The notes beneath the pieces were generated by a model. The model was not told the DNA's origin, did no database searches, and was given only the letters and a program-made list of their open reading frames with translations. From positions 18,645 through 82,644 of the forward strand of contig JAPOVK010000011.1 of NCBI GenBank assembly GCA_026708185.1: DNA of 64,000 nt, read 5' to 3'. The translations under genes and the position numbers were made by a program. Positions 35,540 to 45,506 of the stretch are shown here, one piece after another (the first letter of the stretch is position 1; each line of letters starts with the position of its first letter). Source of the DNA: Gammaproteobacteria bacterium (GTDB taxonomy: Bacteria > Pseudomonadota > Gammaproteobacteria > Pseudomonadales > Azotimanducaceae).

Positions 35540-37723
35540 CTAGAAGGCCCTCATGGAAGCGTCCCACTGCGCGGCGGTGGGCTGGTCGACGGATTCGATG
35601 CGCACGGCGCACTGCTTGAACGCGGGCTGCCGGGAGTGGGGATCGAGCAGGCCCAGCGTCAGCCTGTTGACGCAGTCGTGGAAGTGGAACGGAATGAACA
35701 CCATGTTGTTCGGCACGCGCTGCGTGCGCTGCACCATCACCACGGCATCGCCGCGCCGCGACACCAGGCGCGCATAGCCCATGTGGTCGACGCCGAGCCG
35801 ATCCGCCGCGTCGGGGTTCATCTCCATGTACGGCATCGGCGAGTGCTTATTGCAGTCGCCGACCTTGCCGGTCTTGGTGCGGGTGTGGAAATGCTCGACC
35901 ACGCGGCCGCTGTTGAGCCAGAACGGGAACTCGTCGTCGGGCCGCTCGTTGTTCTCGTTGTAAGGCAGGGCGAGCAGCTTGGCCTTGCCGTTGGGGTGGG
36001 CGAAGGTGCCATCGGCGTAGAGTCGCGACGAACCACGCTCGTCACCCTCCCGCATGGGCCATTGGATGCCGCGGGCGGCCTCGATCTTGGCGTAGGTCAT
36101 GCCCGAGATGTCGAGATTCCGTCCGCGACCCTTGGAGAGCTCTTTCATCTCCTCGAACGTGGCTTCCGGCGTTGCCGGCCAGTTCATCGCGCGTGCTTGT
36201 GCAAAGCGCTTCGCCAGGGACGTGAAGATCCAGTGGTCGGGCTTGGAGTCCGCGAAAGGGGTCGTCACGGCGCGTGTCAGGTTGACGCGACGCTCGGTGT
36301 TGGTGAAGCAACCCTCCTTCTCGGCCCACACCGCTGCTGGCAGGTAGACATGGGCGTAGTTCGCGGTCTCCACATCGTCATAGGCGTCTTGGACGACGCA
36401 GAACTCGAGCTTCTCGAGCGTTTTGCGGATGCGCGGGGTGTTCGGCATGGACGTCATGGGATTGGTGCCGATCACCCACAGCGCCTTGATCTGGCCGGTC
36501 TCGATGGCCGGGAAGATATCGGTCTGGAACAGGCCGCGCGCCTTCGGGAAGAACGCCGGGTCGATGTTCCAGAACTTCGCGATCTCCTCCCGGTGCGCCG
36601 GGTTCTCGAGCTGCCGATAGCCCGGCAGACCGGAGCACGAGGACCATTCGCGCGTACCCATGGCGTTGCACTGCCCCGTAATCGAGAGGCTTGTGCCGCC
36701 CGGTTTGCCGATGTTGCCGGTGACGAGGTTCAAGTTGTTGATCGCGCACACGCCGTCGCTGCCGTGGGTGGACTGGTTGATGCCCATGGTCCAGATCGCC
36801 ATCGCCGCGTCGGCCTTGCCGTAGAGGCGCGCCACCGTGCGTATCGTGTCCTCGTCGATGCCGCAGATCCGCGCCGCCGTTCTGGGGTGGTAGTTGGCGA
36901 CCGTGTCGGCGAAGGCCTCGAAACCGTCGGTGTGCGCCCGGATATAGGCCTCGTCGTGGAGGCCGTCCTCGAGGATGACGTGGCAGAGGCTGTTCAGCAG
37001 CACGAGGTCGGTGCCCGGCGTGACGGGCAGATGGATGTCCGCGAACTGGGCGAACATCGTCACCCGGGGGTCGACCACGACGACCGGGAACTTGCGCTTC
37101 TCGAGGGCTTCCTTGAGTCGCCAGTAGATGATCGGATGCTGCTCCGGGAGGTTCGAGCCGAACGCCAGCAGGCATTCGGTGTGGTCGAAGTCGGCGTAGC
37201 AGCCGGGCGGGCCATCGGAACCGAAGGACCGCTTGTAGCCGGCTACCGCCGATGCCATGCACAGGGTGGTGTTGCCGTCGTAGTTGTTGGTGCCGATGAC
37301 GCCGCGGACGAGCTTGCCGAGGGTGTAGAACTCCTCGGTCATGACCTGGCCGGTGGACAGGACAGCCACCGCGTCGCACCCGTGCTTGGCCTGGATGCTC
37401 TTGAACGTTCCCGCGACGCGGTCCAGCGCCGAATCCCAGTCGGCGTGTTGCCAGTCCTCGAATGTGCGATCGCGCACCTTGGGCGCGCTGCCCCGGCCGG
37501 GCGCCGCGAAGATCTGGGCCTGGGTCAATCCCTTGATGCACAGCTTGCCGCGGTTGACGTCGGCACCGCCCACGCCGCGGGTGGTGACCGGCTTGCCGGC
37601 CGTGTCGACCCCCACCTCGATGGAGCAGCCGACGGAGCAGTAGCCGCATGTGGCGTACTTCCACTCGGCAACGGGCTTGGTGGCGATGCGTACCGGATTC
37701 TTGTGGCGCCGTCCGAACAACAC
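35540..37723 (-). CDS. nasA: Molybdopterin nitrate reductase catalytic subunit (NasA type)
   Basis: 727 residues. The N-terminal [4Fe-4S] site 'CGYCSVGCSIEVGV' with a later Cys in 'GKLCIKG' is followed by bis-MGD reductase motifs, with the likely molybdenum ligand Cys in 'NTTLCMASA'. Other family segments include 'WTMGINQSTHG', 'GKPGGTSLSITGQCNAMGTREW' and 'ALWVIGTNP'. No Tat signal is visible, so it is cytoplasmic, consistent with assimilatory reduction of nitrate to nitrite. Flanking nirB, nirD and narK support this. The start is a GTG at 37723, 4 bp after the nirD stop. Unlike many NasA proteins there is no C-terminal BFD [2Fe-2S] extension. Confidence 0.9.
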   Translation of the reverse strand: MLFGRRHKNPVRIATKPVAEWKYATCGYCSVGCSIEVGVDTAGKPVTTRGVGGADVNRGKLCIKGLTQAQIFAAPGRGSAPKVRDRTFEDWQHADWDSALDRVAGTFKSIQAKHGCDAVAVLSTGQVMTEEFYTLGKLVRGVIGTNNYDGNTTLCMASAVAGYKRSFGSDGPPGCYADFDHTECLLAFGSNLPEQHPIIYWRLKEALEKRKFPVVVVDPRVTMFAQFADIHLPVTPGTDLVLLNSLCHVILEDGLHDEAYIRAHTDGFEAFADTVANYHPRTAARICGIDEDTIRTVARLYGKADAAMAIWTMGINQSTHGSDGVCAINNLNLVTGNIGKPGGTSLSITGQCNAMGTREWSSCSGLPGYRQLENPAHREEIAKFWNIDPAFFPKARGLFQTDIFPAIETGQIKALWVIGTNPMTSMPNTPRIRKTLEKLEFCVVQDAYDDVETANYAHVYLPAAVWAEKEGCFTNTERRVNLTRAVTTPFADSKPDHWIFTSLAKRFAQARAMNWPATPEATFEEMKELSKGRGRNLDISGMTYAKIEAARGIQWPMREGDERGSSRLYADGTFAHPNGKAKLLALPYNENNERPDDEFPFWLNSGRVVEHFHTRTKTGKVGDCNKHSPMPYMEMNPDAADRLGVDHMGYARLVSRRGDAVVMVQRTQRVPNNMVFIPFHFHDCVNRLTLGLLDPHSRQPAFKQCAVRIESVDQPTAAQWDASMRAF

Positions 37724-37727
37724 GGTG

Positions 37728-38093
37728 TTAAGCCTTCACCGGGCGGCGGGATCCCGCGCGAGACTGATGCCGAACCTGGACGCGGCCGTCGACCACCCGC
37801 ACGGGGAACGTGCGCACGACGACCGTTCCGTCCTCCAGGCACCTACCGGTTCGGAGATCGAAGTGCTGTTTGTAGATCGGGGAGGCGACGACGAGTTGAC
37901 CCTTGACGTCGCCGACGATGCCCCGCGACAGCACGGGCGCGTCGCTGAATGGGTCGAAGGCATCGATCGCGAAGACGCCGGCCGGCCGCGAGAGGCGAAA
38001 CACCGCCACCTGGTCATCGCCGACGAGCGCCCGGACACCCACATCGGGCAGGAGGGCGTCGAACTCGCATACGGTGGTCCAGGCGGCTTGCAA
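37728..38093 (-). CDS. nirD: Nitrite reductase small subunit NirD
   Basis: 121 residues of the Rieske-like NirD fold: 'VAVFRLSRPAGVFAIDAFDPF', 'LSRGIVGDVKGQLVVASPIYKQHFDLRTGRCLED' and a C-terminal 'FPVRVVDGRVQV'. The Cys/His ligands of true Rieske proteins are lost, as in other NirD subunits. It partners NirB in NADH-dependent nitrite reduction to ammonium. The start is a TTG at 38093, 5 bp after the nirB stop. Same operon. Confidence 0.9.
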   Translation of the reverse strand: MQAAWTTVCEFDALLPDVGVRALVGDDQVAVFRLSRPAGVFAIDAFDPFSDAPVLSRGIVGDVKGQLVVASPIYKQHFDLRTGRCLEDGTVVVRTFPVRVVDGRVQVRHQSRAGSRRPVKA

Positions 38094-38098
38094 GGTCG

Positions 38099-40636
38099 CT
38101 AGGCCACTTCGGAAGCGCGCGCAGGCCGCCGTTGGCCGCGCTCACGGACGAAGGCGAGGGAGTCGTCCGCCTGGTCGCTGTTGACGAACGTCCGGAAGCG
38201 CTTGAGCTTTCCCGGATCCTCGATAGTCGTCTTCCATTCGCACTCGTAGGTGCTGACGACGTGCGCCATTTCGGACTCGAGGTCGGCGCCGAGCCCTAGG
38301 CTGTCGTCGATGATCACGGACTTCAGGTAGTCGAGGCCGCCTTCGAGGTTCTCCATCCACACCGACGTGCGCTGCAACCGATCCGCCGTGCGGATGTAGA
38401 ACATCAGGAACCGGTCGATCAGCTTGAGGAGCGTGGCGTCGTCGAGGCCGGTGGCGAAGAGGTCGGCATGGCGCGGCCGCATGCCGCCATTGCCGCAGAC
38501 GTAGAGATTCCAGCCGATCTCGGTGGCGATGACGCCGACGTCCTTGCTTTGGGCCTCCGCGCACTCGCGGGTGCAGCCGGACACGGCGAACTTGAGCTTA
38601 TGCGGCGCCCGCAATCCCTTGTAGCGGTTCTCGATGGCGATGGCCATGCCGACGCTGTCGAGCACGCCGTAGCGGCACCAGGTGCTGCCGACGCACGATT
38701 TCACGGTGCGCACGGCCTTGCCGTAGGCATGGCCGGTCTCGAAGCCGGCGTCGATGAGTTCGCGCCAGATGAGGGGCAACTCGTGGACTTGCGCGCCGAA
38801 AAGGTCGATGCGCTGGCCGCCGGTGACCTTCGTGTATAGGTCGTACTTCTTGGCGACTTCGCCCAAGGCGATCAGTTTCTCCGGCGTGATCTCGCCAGCC
38901 GGCACGCGCGGCACGATCGAATACGTGCCGTCCTTCTGCATGTTGGCCAGGAAGTGGTCGTTGGTGTCCTGGAGGGGGGCGTGCCGGGCGGTGAGGACGT
39001 GGTCGTTCCAGCACGCCGCGAGGATCGAGGCGACGGCCGGCTTGCAGATGTCGCAGCCCCGGCCGCGGCCGTGCTTCTCGATCAGCGCATCGAACGATTT
39101 GATGCCGAGAGCGCGCACGAGGTGGTAGAGCTCCTGGCGGGTGTGAGCGAAGTGCTCGCAGAGATCGGTGTTGATCGCAACACCGCGCGCCTCGAGCTCC
39201 GCGTTCAGCAACTGCGTGACCAGTGGTCCGCAGCCGCCGCACCCGGTGCTGGCCTTGGTGCAGCCGCGCACGGCGCCGAGGGTGGTGGCGCCGTCGGCGA
39301 CTGCGGCCACGATGGCGCCTTTCGAGACGTCGTGACACGAGCAGATCTGTGCGCTGTCGGGCAAGGCGGCAACGGCCCCGGCGGGCATGCCCCCGCCGTC
39401 TCGGCGCGACAGGATGTCGCGTTGCGGGAGGATCAAGGTGTCCGGGTGCTTGGGCAGAGTCAGTTCGCTGCGCATGGTCTGCAGCAACATGCCGTAGTCG
39501 GCGGTGTCGCCGACCAGGACCGCACCCAGCAGTTTCTTTCCGGTCTTGTTCACGACGATGCGTTTGTAGACGCGCATCCCCTGGTCGATGTACGTGTAGG
39601 TGCTGGCACCCCGGCTCCGGCCGTGGGCGTCGCCGATGCTGGCGACGTCCACGCCGAGCAGCTTCAACCGGGTGCTCATGTCGGCACCGCGGAACGCCGC
39701 ATCGTTCCCGGCCAGGACATCGGCCGCCACCTTGGCCATCTCGTATCCGGGCGCGACCAGCCCGAAGATCCGGCCGTCGTAGAGCGCGCACTCGCCGACG
39801 GCGAGGATGTCTCGATCCGACGTCCTGCAGCGTTCGTCGATGACGATGCCCCCGCGCTCGCCAACGGTAAGTCCGCAGTCGCGGGCCAGTTCGTCGCGCG
39901 GACGGATGCCTGCCGAGAACACCACGAGGTCGGTTTCCAGGCTGTCGCCGTCGGCGAACTCAAGGCGGTGGCGGGCGGCCTCGCCGGCGACGATGCGCAA
40001 GGTGTTCTTGCCCGTATGCACAGCGACGCCCAGGTCCTCGATCAGGCCGCGCAGCATGGTGCCGCCGCCGTCGTCCAGCTGCGTACCCATGAGGCCCGGC
40101 GCGAACTCCACCACGTGGGTGGCGAGCGCCATGTTCTTGAGGGCATTGGCGGCTTCGAGGCCGAGTAGGCCACCGCCGATGACGACGCCGGTTTTAGCTC
40201 CGGTACCGGACGCGCGAATCGCGTCGAGGTCTTCGATGGTGCGATAGACGTGGCAGTGCGGCCGGTCGCGACCGTCGATCGGCGGCACGAACGGATAGGA
40301 CCCGGTGGCGAGGACAAGCGTGTCGTAGCCGACTCGCCGACCGGCGTCGGTTCGCACCGTTCGCGACTCACGGTCGATGCCGGTCACTCGCTCGCCGACG
40401 TGAACCGTTGCCGTCGGCGGTGCCGCGCGCAGCGCGAGGTCGCCGGCGCTGATGTCGGTGAAGTAGTCGCTCAGGTGAACGCGGTCGTAGGCCGTGCGCG
40501 GTTCCTCGCCGAGCACGGTGACCGTCACGCCGGGAATGGCTGCGGCGAGTTCCACGAAGCGGTGGCCCACCATGCCGTTGCCGACGACGAGGATTTGCCT
40601 GTCCGGAACGGCACGCATGTGAGGGGTCGCGGTCAT
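38099..40636 (-). CDS. nirB: NADH-dependent assimilatory nitrite reductase NirB
   Basis: 845 residues, the normal NirB length. Order: FAD-binding domain ('ILVVGNGMVGHRFVEL'), NAD-binding domain ('GVVIGGGLLGLEAANAL'), [2Fe-2S] BFD-like Cys motifs ('ICSCHDVSKGAI', 'CGGCGP'), ferredoxin-like domain ('TGGQRIDLFGAQVHELP'), and the siroheme/[4Fe-4S] domain ('CTRECAEAQSKDVG', 'YVCGNGG'). It reduces nitrite to ammonium with NADH in the cytoplasm. The start is the ATG at 40636 (40619 is possible); the open frame further upstream is not NirB-like. It is the first gene of the nitrate operon, so its upstream region should hold the operon promoter. Confidence 0.94.
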   Translation of the reverse strand: MTATPHMRAVPDRQILVVGNGMVGHRFVELAAAIPGVTVTVLGEEPRTAYDRVHLSDYFTDISAGDLALRAAPPTATVHVGERVTGIDRESRTVRTDAGRRVGYDTLVLATGSYPFVPPIDGRDRPHCHVYRTIEDLDAIRASGTGAKTGVVIGGGLLGLEAANALKNMALATHVVEFAPGLMGTQLDDGGGTMLRGLIEDLGVAVHTGKNTLRIVAGEAARHRLEFADGDSLETDLVVFSAGIRPRDELARDCGLTVGERGGIVIDERCRTSDRDILAVGECALYDGRIFGLVAPGYEMAKVAADVLAGNDAAFRGADMSTRLKLLGVDVASIGDAHGRSRGASTYTYIDQGMRVYKRIVVNKTGKKLLGAVLVGDTADYGMLLQTMRSELTLPKHPDTLILPQRDILSRRDGGGMPAGAVAALPDSAQICSCHDVSKGAIVAAVADGATTLGAVRGCTKASTGCGGCGPLVTQLLNAELEARGVAINTDLCEHFAHTRQELYHLVRALGIKSFDALIEKHGRGRGCDICKPAVASILAACWNDHVLTARHAPLQDTNDHFLANMQKDGTYSIVPRVPAGEITPEKLIALGEVAKKYDLYTKVTGGQRIDLFGAQVHELPLIWRELIDAGFETGHAYGKAVRTVKSCVGSTWCRYGVLDSVGMAIAIENRYKGLRAPHKLKFAVSGCTRECAEAQSKDVGVIATEIGWNLYVCGNGGMRPRHADLFATGLDDATLLKLIDRFLMFYIRTADRLQRTSVWMENLEGGLDYLKSVIIDDSLGLGADLESEMAHVVSTYECEWKTTIEDPGKLKRFRTFVNSDQADDSLAFVRERGQRRPARASEVA

Positions 40637-40851
40637 GCCGGGCGCAGGGCAACATCCGTGCCAGTTGACAAAAATAAGTTGAATCAGGGATTTATAAACT
40701 TCCTTCCGGGAAGAACTGGTGCAACTTCCGCTTGTTGCCGCCCTGCGATGGCGCACGGAGAACGGCGGGTCGCCAGTCTCTAGGGGCTGTGATAGGTTGC
40801 CGAACCCCGCTCGTGGAGGAGGACAGGCATGGTCCGCCCGTCGCCAATCTC

Positions 40852-42699
40852 TTGAACCGGTTGGGCGCCTTCGTGCTGCTGGCACTGACCGCCGTGCCCT
40901 CGCCAGTCGTGGCCGACGAGCGCTGGCAACACGGCGTATCGACCTTCGACGAGTTCAAATACCGGGCGGACTTCGAACACTTCGACTACGCCGACCCCGT
41001 CGCGCCGAAAGGCGGAGCCCTGGTGCTCTCCACGGCCATCGACTACACGAACTTCACCCCGTTCCTGCCGTTTGGGACGCCGGCAGTCGGCATGATTGCG
41101 CCTGGAATGCTGTACGACGGCCTGTTCGTTCGTGCCAACGACGAAGCCTATAGCGTCTACGGCAATCTCGCGAAACGGGTGCGCTTCGCCGACGACTTGA
41201 GCGAAGTCACCGTGCAACTCCAAGGCGACGCCTATTGGCACGACGGCGAGCCGATCACTGCCAGGGACGTGAAGTTCACGTTCGATCACGTCTTGACCAA
41301 AGCGCACCCCGGGATACGCGCCGCGCTGTCGATCATCGACTCGGTGGACATCCTCGGCGAACTCACGATCGTGTTTCGATTCAAGCCCGTCGGCGGACTC
41401 AACAAGAACTCGTTCGCGAGTCCGGCGACCTACGTGGCCATCCTGCCCGAACACTATTGGCGAACGCGGGACTTGAGCGCGGTTTCCCTGGACGTACCGC
41501 TCGGCAGTGGCCCCTATCGAATTCGCGATTTCGAGCAGGGACAGTTCATGCTGTGGGAGCGCGTGGCTGACTACTGGGGTCGCGATCTTGCCGTGCATCG
41601 CGGTCGGCACAACTTCGAGACCATCCGCTACGAGCTCTACCGCGACGCGACGGTGGCCCGGGAAGCCTTGCGCAAAGGACTGATCGACTACTGGATCGAG
41701 GCCGACCCCTATCAGTGGCGCACCGGTTACGACGTACCAGCGAAGGCGAGGGGATGGTTGGTCAAACGCCAGAACAACGCCAAGGTCCAGTCCGGCTTTC
41801 AAACGGCCCTGATATTCAACACCCGGCGCGCCAAGCTGGCTGACGTCCGGGTGCGCGAAGCCCTGACCCTTGCCTTCGACTTCGCGTGGACGAATCGCGC
41901 GATCTACGACGGCTTCTACGCCCGCGCCGACAGCTATTTCTCGGGCACCGAACTCGCCGCCCGGGGTCTGCCTCGCGGGGCCGAGTTGGCGCTTCTTACG
42001 CCTTTTCGCAAACAGTTGCCGGAGCGTGTTTTCAACGAACCGTTCGCGTTCCCGGAAGCCACCGGCGCTGACGACCACCGCGACAATCTCCTCAAGGCGC
42101 GGGAGCTTTTGGCCCAAGCCGGCTGGACCGCTCGCGGGGGCGAGATGGTCGATGCCGAGGGGCGCCAGTTCGAGATCGAGTTCCTGACCAATACGGCCAC
42201 CGACAACAGAACGCTGTTGCCTTACATGGACAATCTCGCGCGCCTAGGTGTCGCCTCGAACATTCGCCTCGTCGAGTCCGCGCAGTACATGCATCGATTG
42301 CTTGAGTCGGACTACGACGCGTTGCTGCGCAGCCTTCCCTACGGCTTTCCGCCGGGCGTCGAAATCCGCGCGTACTTCAACTCGACCACCGCGAGTGCGC
42401 CGAACAGCGCGAACGTGGCCGGCATCAACAGCCCCGTCGTCGATGCGCTGGTCAGCGAAGTGCTCGGCGCACGGCGAAGCGACGAGTTGATCGCCGCCAG
42501 TCGTGCGCTCGATCGGACGCTCCTTTGGGGCTACTACCTGATCCCGATCATCGGCAGGCCCGAACCCCGGGCCGTGCACTGGGACAAGTTCGGTCGGCCC
42601 CAAATCGAAGCCGAGTACATCACCAGCTTCCCTGACACCTGGTGGTGGGACGAGGAGCGCGCATCCCGGATCGGTCCCGCGGGCGATGGGCGGCAATGA
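40852..42699 (+). CDS. Extracellular peptide-binding protein (ABC importer)
   Basis: 615 residues. Signal peptide 'NRLGAFVLLALTAVPSPVVA', then a type II (DppA/OppA, SBP family 5) binding protein: 'YADPVAPKGGALVLSTAIDYTNFTPFL', 'GDAYWHDGEPITARDVKFTFD', 'SGPYRIRDFEQG'. This is the YejA-like branch, whose members bind microcin C or other peptides. The start is uncertain: TTG 40852 fits the signal peptide, with GTG 40813 in frame upstream. A strong GGAGGAGG precedes an ATG at 40829 in another frame that makes only 8 codons and stops at TGA overlapping TTG 40852. No permease genes are nearby. Confidence 0.85.
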   Translation: MNRLGAFVLLALTAVPSPVVADERWQHGVSTFDEFKYRADFEHFDYADPVAPKGGALVLSTAIDYTNFTPFLPFGTPAVGMIAPGMLYDGLFVRANDEAYSVYGNLAKRVRFADDLSEVTVQLQGDAYWHDGEPITARDVKFTFDHVLTKAHPGIRAALSIIDSVDILGELTIVFRFKPVGGLNKNSFASPATYVAILPEHYWRTRDLSAVSLDVPLGSGPYRIRDFEQGQFMLWERVADYWGRDLAVHRGRHNFETIRYELYRDATVAREALRKGLIDYWIEADPYQWRTGYDVPAKARGWLVKRQNNAKVQSGFQTALIFNTRRAKLADVRVREALTLAFDFAWTNRAIYDGFYARADSYFSGTELAARGLPRGAELALLTPFRKQLPERVFNEPFAFPEATGADDHRDNLLKARELLAQAGWTARGGEMVDAEGRQFEIEFLTNTATDNRTLLPYMDNLARLGVASNIRLVESAQYMHRLLESDYDALLRSLPYGFPPGVEIRAYFNSTTASAPNSANVAGINSPVVDALVSEVLGARRSDELIAASRALDRTLLWGYYLIPIIGRPEPRAVHWDKFGRPQIEAEYITSFPDTWWWDEERASRIGPAGDGRQ

Positions 42700-42705
42700 C
42701 GTCGC

Positions 42706-43572
42706 TTAGGTCTTCGCCCAGTTCATCGTCCGCGCGATCTTGTCCATATGGGCCATGGTGCCTTCCTTGTTGAGGAAGTCTTCCCGGCCGAGCATGACGC
42801 GCATCTCGTAGGGCTTGTCTTCGAGCCAGTCGTCGCCGAGGAAATCGTAGTTCTCGACCGGGCGCATCGCCAGCCGGCTGAAGGTGATGTGCAGCACGAC
42901 GCGCTCGCCGTCGATGGTCCGCGTGCCGCCGCTGTGCCAGATGGAGCCGTTCCAGAACACGATGGTGCCCGCCGGACAGACCGTGGAGATGATGCCGTCC
43001 TCAGCCGCGACTTCCTCCGCGGTGGGGTGCCTGCGAAGCTTGTGGGAGTTGGGAACGACCCTGGTGGAGCCGCCTTCCGGCGTGTACTCGTCGCAGGCCC
43101 AGCAGAACGTGGCGGTCTGGTTGTGCACCGGGAACGGCGCCGGCGTCCAGGTCTGATCGGCATGCAGCCCGCCCTTGCGCGGTGCGTCCGCCTGCTTCGG
43201 TATCACGGTGGACGTCAACTGGGATAGGAGGGCACCTTTCCCGCACAGGATTTCCACCATCGCGAGAATCTTGGGATTCAGGACCACTTCGGCAAAGACG
43301 GGGTCCTTGTCCAACAGCATGTTCATGCCCCGGGGGCCTTCGGCCCCCTGGGCCGTGTGCAGAATCGCCTCGCGCAGCCGTTGGGTGAATGCGATCGGTG
43401 CCGGCTCGTAGATGTAGCCGTAGCCCTCCGCCTTGGCGTGCTCGACACTCTCGGCTAGATCAAGGGCATCCACCTTGGCCTGCAGTTCATCCGAGAGGTC
43501 GAACGGTTGACGCGTCTCGTGGACAAGCGACTGAGCCGTCGGCGACTGGTTCTCGGCGGTTTCTTCACTCAT
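42706..43572 (-). CDS. Phytanoyl-CoA dioxygenase (PhyH) family protein
   Basis: 288 residues. A double-stranded beta-helix Fe(II)/2-oxoglutarate dioxygenase: the iron ligands are probably His-x-Asp in 'GGLHADQTW' and the distal His in 'GSIWHSGG', with a 2-oxoglutarate Arg in 'IDGERVVLHITFSR'. PhyH-type enzymes hydroxylate lipids, halogenated or phosphonate compounds and others. The substrate is unknown. The ATG at 43572 is used because the frame upstream of it is not family-like. It converges on the peptide-binding gene with 6 bp between them. Confidence 0.9.
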   Translation of the reverse strand: MSEETAENQSPTAQSLVHETRQPFDLSDELQAKVDALDLAESVEHAKAEGYGYIYEPAPIAFTQRLREAILHTAQGAEGPRGMNMLLDKDPVFAEVVLNPKILAMVEILCGKGALLSQLTSTVIPKQADAPRKGGLHADQTWTPAPFPVHNQTATFCWACDEYTPEGGSTRVVPNSHKLRRHPTAEEVAAEDGIISTVCPAGTIVFWNGSIWHSGGTRTIDGERVVLHITFSRLAMRPVENYDFLGDDWLEDKPYEMRVMLGREDFLNKEGTMAHMDKIARTMNWAKT

Positions 43573-43969
43573 GCGCGTTCTCGGTGGCTTCGATGGGAGC
43601 AGACCAGAAAATACATCACTCGAAGGCGGCTCACCAACGAAGGCGACTCGGTCGGGAGCCCAGGTTTGGATGGTGCATGGGCGCCGTCGGCAGCATGCCG
43701 GCCGGGTTCGCGGTCGGCCTCGCGGGCCTCGATCCGAACTCGACACCCGACGAGGTGCCGGGCAGCGTGGCGACGGGCGCGCAACAGACCCGTGGGCCTC
43801 CCCCGACCGAACATCGCCCGTTTCAAAAGTGCCCCTGGACCGTCGCCGTCCGCCTGCCCGACGCCCTGCCTGGTGGCCGGGCATCCGCGGGCGCGGTGTG
43901 GCGACGGAGTCGCGGTGAGAATCCGGGCCGCAGTTTGAAAAGAGCGATGTTCTCCTGCATGGGTGAGCG

Positions 43970-44181
43970 TTGAACACCCGCGCACCGCACCCGGTGACCG
44001 CAGACGAAGGCACGCAGCTGCGCCAACTTGGCGGCGGCAACAACCACGCGTCGCACAACCCGTTGCGCATTTCGGGCTGGGCGGTGCCGAACGTGTCGAG
44101 TCCGAGGTGCGCTGGCCCGACGGACGTGTGAGCGTCGACCGTGGCTCGGCGGTGGACCGCGTGATCACGATCTCGGACTGA
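43970..44181 (+). pseudogene. C-terminal remnant of an ASPIC/UnbV (CRTAC1-like) protein
   Basis: Two frames together give the ASPIC/UnbV ending: 'QLRQLGGGNNHASHNPLR' in one frame and 'HFGLGGAERVESEVRWPDG' plus 'VDRVITISD' in the next, so a frameshift lies near 44080. The rest of the protein (FG-GAP repeats) is absent. The preceding 43573-43970 holds no convincing gene. I read the region as a decayed fragment. Confidence 0.6.
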
Positions 44182-44188
44182 GCGTCGT

Positions 44189-45430
44189 CTAGACACCGCT
44201 AGCGCGCGGACGGACAGCGATCCTGGCAAGTCGCCACGCGGCCATGGCACCGACGATGCCGAAGCCGGCGATGGCGAGGAAGTAGATGCCGTAGCCCCAG
44301 CGGCCGGGAATGCCGTCCACGAGGGCTCCGCGAATCAACGGCAGGTAGACGTCGGGTGCATAGCCGATCAGCGAGATGCCACCGATGGCGAGTCCCTTGA
44401 CCGCATCCGGCACGTCGCAACGCTCGAGCGTCGCCCAGTAGACGCCCCGCACCGCGTAAGTGACGAGTCCGACGACGAGTACGATCGCGAGCAGGATCGC
44501 AACCGGGGCACCCAAGGGGAGTAGCGCGAGCCCCGCGAGCAGTACGGAGCCCAACACCAGCAGCCCGCCCAGCACTTTTTCGCGATCCAGGTAGTCGCCG
44601 ACGAACCCGGCCCCGACCGCACCGATCGGGCGCATCCACAGCTTGGCGACGGTTATCGCACCGACGGCCACCGCGGTCAGGCCGAAGTTCTGCTGCATGT
44701 AGGCCGAGAAGGCGTAGGTGGCGAAGAACAACTGGTAGCCGGCCATGATGCACAGCGCCGCCAGCCACACTTCCCGCTTGGCGAAGACCAGTTTGAATCC
44801 GTCTAGCGTGCCGGTTAGCGAGGCCGACTGGTGGCGGTCGCCACGCGACCGGCTGTCGTCGACCACGAGGAGCACGATTGGCGCGAGGACGAGCATGGTG
44901 CCGACATAGAGCCAGACGACTCGGCTCAAAGCGGCGTCGGTCGGCTGGCCCGCGGCCAACCAGAATGCGAACGCGGCCACCGCCAACGTGGCGAGCAGCG
45001 CCTCGAAGAGCCCCCGGCCCCCATCGAGGATGCCGAAGAACCGGCCTTGCTCGTCGTCCCGGGCGAAAACGGCCACCGCCTTGATGTGGGCCGACCAGAA
45101 CGTGAGTCCGGTCGCGACGCCCCAGCCGGCATAGATCAACAGCAACTCGGCGAACGAGGGTCCGGCGGAGAACCACGCGCCGAGCAGACCCGCGCACAGC
45201 AGCGACATCGACATTAGGTGCCGGGGCGCGACCCGGTCGGCGAGCCAGCCGCTCGGCAGGTAGGTGACGACGAACATCACGCCGAGGATGGCGTTGCACT
45301 GGCCGAGTTGCGTCGCGGTGATCTCGAAGGTCTCGAGCATCGAGACCTCGAAGTTCTGGCGCAGGTAGAGAAGCGGGTAGATGGCCCCGGCGGCCACCGT
45401 GATCACGGCGAGTTGGAGGTAGCGACGCAC
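44189..45430 (-). CDS. MFS transporter (organic-anion type)
   Basis: 413 residues with 12 membrane helices. The MFS loop after helix 2 is 'SGWLADRVAPRHLMSMSLL', and the second half has 'GFVGDYLDREKVLGGLLVL'. The overall pattern is like the glycerol-3-phosphate/anion or oxalate:formate antiporter families, but no substrate-specific motif is recognised. The start is the GTG or ATG at 45430, 77 bp from the divergent serine hydrolase start. Inner-membrane protein; the neighbouring hydrolase might process its substrate. Confidence 0.82.
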   Translation of the reverse strand: MRRYLQLAVITVAAGAIYPLLYLRQNFEVSMLETFEITATQLGQCNAILGVMFVVTYLPSGWLADRVAPRHLMSMSLLCAGLLGAWFSAGPSFAELLLIYAGWGVATGLTFWSAHIKAVAVFARDDEQGRFFGILDGGRGLFEALLATLAVAAFAFWLAAGQPTDAALSRVVWLYVGTMLVLAPIVLLVVDDSRSRGDRHQSASLTGTLDGFKLVFAKREVWLAALCIMAGYQLFFATYAFSAYMQQNFGLTAVAVGAITVAKLWMRPIGAVGAGFVGDYLDREKVLGGLLVLGSVLLAGLALLPLGAPVAILLAIVLVVGLVTYAVRGVYWATLERCDVPDAVKGLAIGGISLIGYAPDVYLPLIRGALVDGIPGRWGYGIYFLAIAGFGIVGAMAAWRLARIAVRPRASGV

Positions 45431-45506
45431 GGGCGCAGTGTAGGCGAGGTCGGTCGTGCGGGTGCGTGTGATAGGGTGCGCGGCTTTTCAGTACGGGCTA
45501 CGCAAC

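Noticed and set aside
35324..37906. 860-codon open frame on the plus strand
   Set aside because: Antisense shadow of the nitrate reductase; the minus-strand gene has all cofactor motifs.
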